Shown: positions 5,610 through 5,748 of the stretch, in pieces
Numbering within the stretch: position 1 is the first letter of the stretch
Layout of the letters: each line of letters begins with the position of its first letter
Assembly: GCA_910588885.1 (NCBI GenBank)
Contig: CAJUSQ010000156.1
Span: forward strand, 1 to 5,748
Origin: an uncultured Lachnospiraceae bacterium
GTDB taxonomy: Bacteria > Bacillota > Clostridia > Lachnospirales > Lachnospiraceae
DNA: 5,748 bases
Direction of reading: 5' to 3'
Translations under genes and position numbers: made by a program
The notes under the pieces: generated by a model
The model's database searches: none
What the model saw: the letters and a program-made list of their open reading frames with translations, nothing else
Told to the model about the DNA's origin: nothing

Positions 5610-5748
5610 CTATGCGCTCCGCTTCAGGAACACATGGACATTTGTCTTATAGTTTTTTATTTTTTGTATTTCATAGCCCAAATCATCCAGATAGGAAAAA
5701 TCCGTTTCTTTGGCTGCTTCTATGATCAGCACTGTATCTTCGGAAACC
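5610..5748 (-). CDS. rsmD: C-terminal end of 16S rRNA (guanine966-N2)-methyltransferase RsmD, 5' part outside the window
   Basis: The last 45 codons and TAG stop (5612-5610) of a gene entering from the right edge. The visible peptide has TVLIIEAAKETDF, then YLDDLGYEIQKIKNYKTN and VHVFLK, which is the final strand-helix-strand of the RsmD Rossmann-like fold, with the typical 'E..F..L...G......YG/KTN....F' ending. The catalytic NPPY motif and SAM site lie upstream, outside the window. RsmD methylates G966 of 16S rRNA. Identification from so short a piece leans on the position 15 bases before coaD, the standard rsmD-coaD order. Confidence 0.82.
   Translation of the reverse strand, partial: VSEDTVLIIEAAKETDFSYLDDLGYEIQKIKNYKTNVHVFLKRSA

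Overview
The window looks like ordinary chromosomal DNA of an anaerobic, probably spore-forming Firmicute, most likely Lachnospiraceae (class Clostridia). Support comes from the rsmD-coaD-coiled-coil 'ATPase-like' order, the YlbJ-type sporulation membrane protein beside coaD, the character of the M23 peptidase, strong AAAGGAG/GGGAGG ribosome binding sites, and roughly balanced GC with many TCC/CGG-type words. This placement rests on recognition of the families, not on a search. I see no mobile element, phage gene, CRISPR array, tRNA or rRNA. Eight genes fill the window, two of them cut by its edges, and no gap is longer than 57 bases.

Right part (4501-5748, minus strand): a tight cluster, in transcription order, of the rsmD end (16S rRNA m2G966 methyltransferase), coaD (phosphopantetheine adenylyltransferase, a late step of CoA synthesis), and a 197-residue soluble coiled-coil protein of unknown function. 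Gaps are 15 and 20 bases, so this is probably one transcript.

Middle (3538-4494, plus strand): one polytopic membrane protein of the YlbJ / nucleoside-recognition (Gate) type. It is the only plus-strand gene. It ends 6 bases from the convergent end of the coiled-coil gene and starts 57 bases from the divergent start of pepD. It has no Shine-Dalgarno sequence. A CATATAAT box ends five bases before its ATG, with GCATATT upstream, which resembles a sigma-E (mother-cell sporulation) promoter and implies a leaderless or nearly leaderless mRNA.

Left part (1-3480, minus strand): a probable four-gene operon, in transcription order pepD (M20C Xaa-His-type dipeptidase), a membrane-anchored M23 endopeptidase starting with TTG one base after the pepD stop, an RsuA-family 16S rRNA pseudouridine synthase, and a HAD-IA phosphatase/phosphoglucomutase-like protein that runs off the left edge. 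In each junction the downstream ribosome binding site overlaps the upstream stop codon or last codons, which points to translational coupling.

The content is mostly housekeeping: RNA modification (rsmD, rsuA), cofactor synthesis (coaD), peptide turnover (pepD) and wall hydrolysis (M23). The points that deserve attention are the start region of the ylbJ-like gene, its interleaved divergent promoters, an A8 slippery run in its central linker, and the uncharacterised coiled-coil protein. I found no clear evidence of a new multi-gene system.
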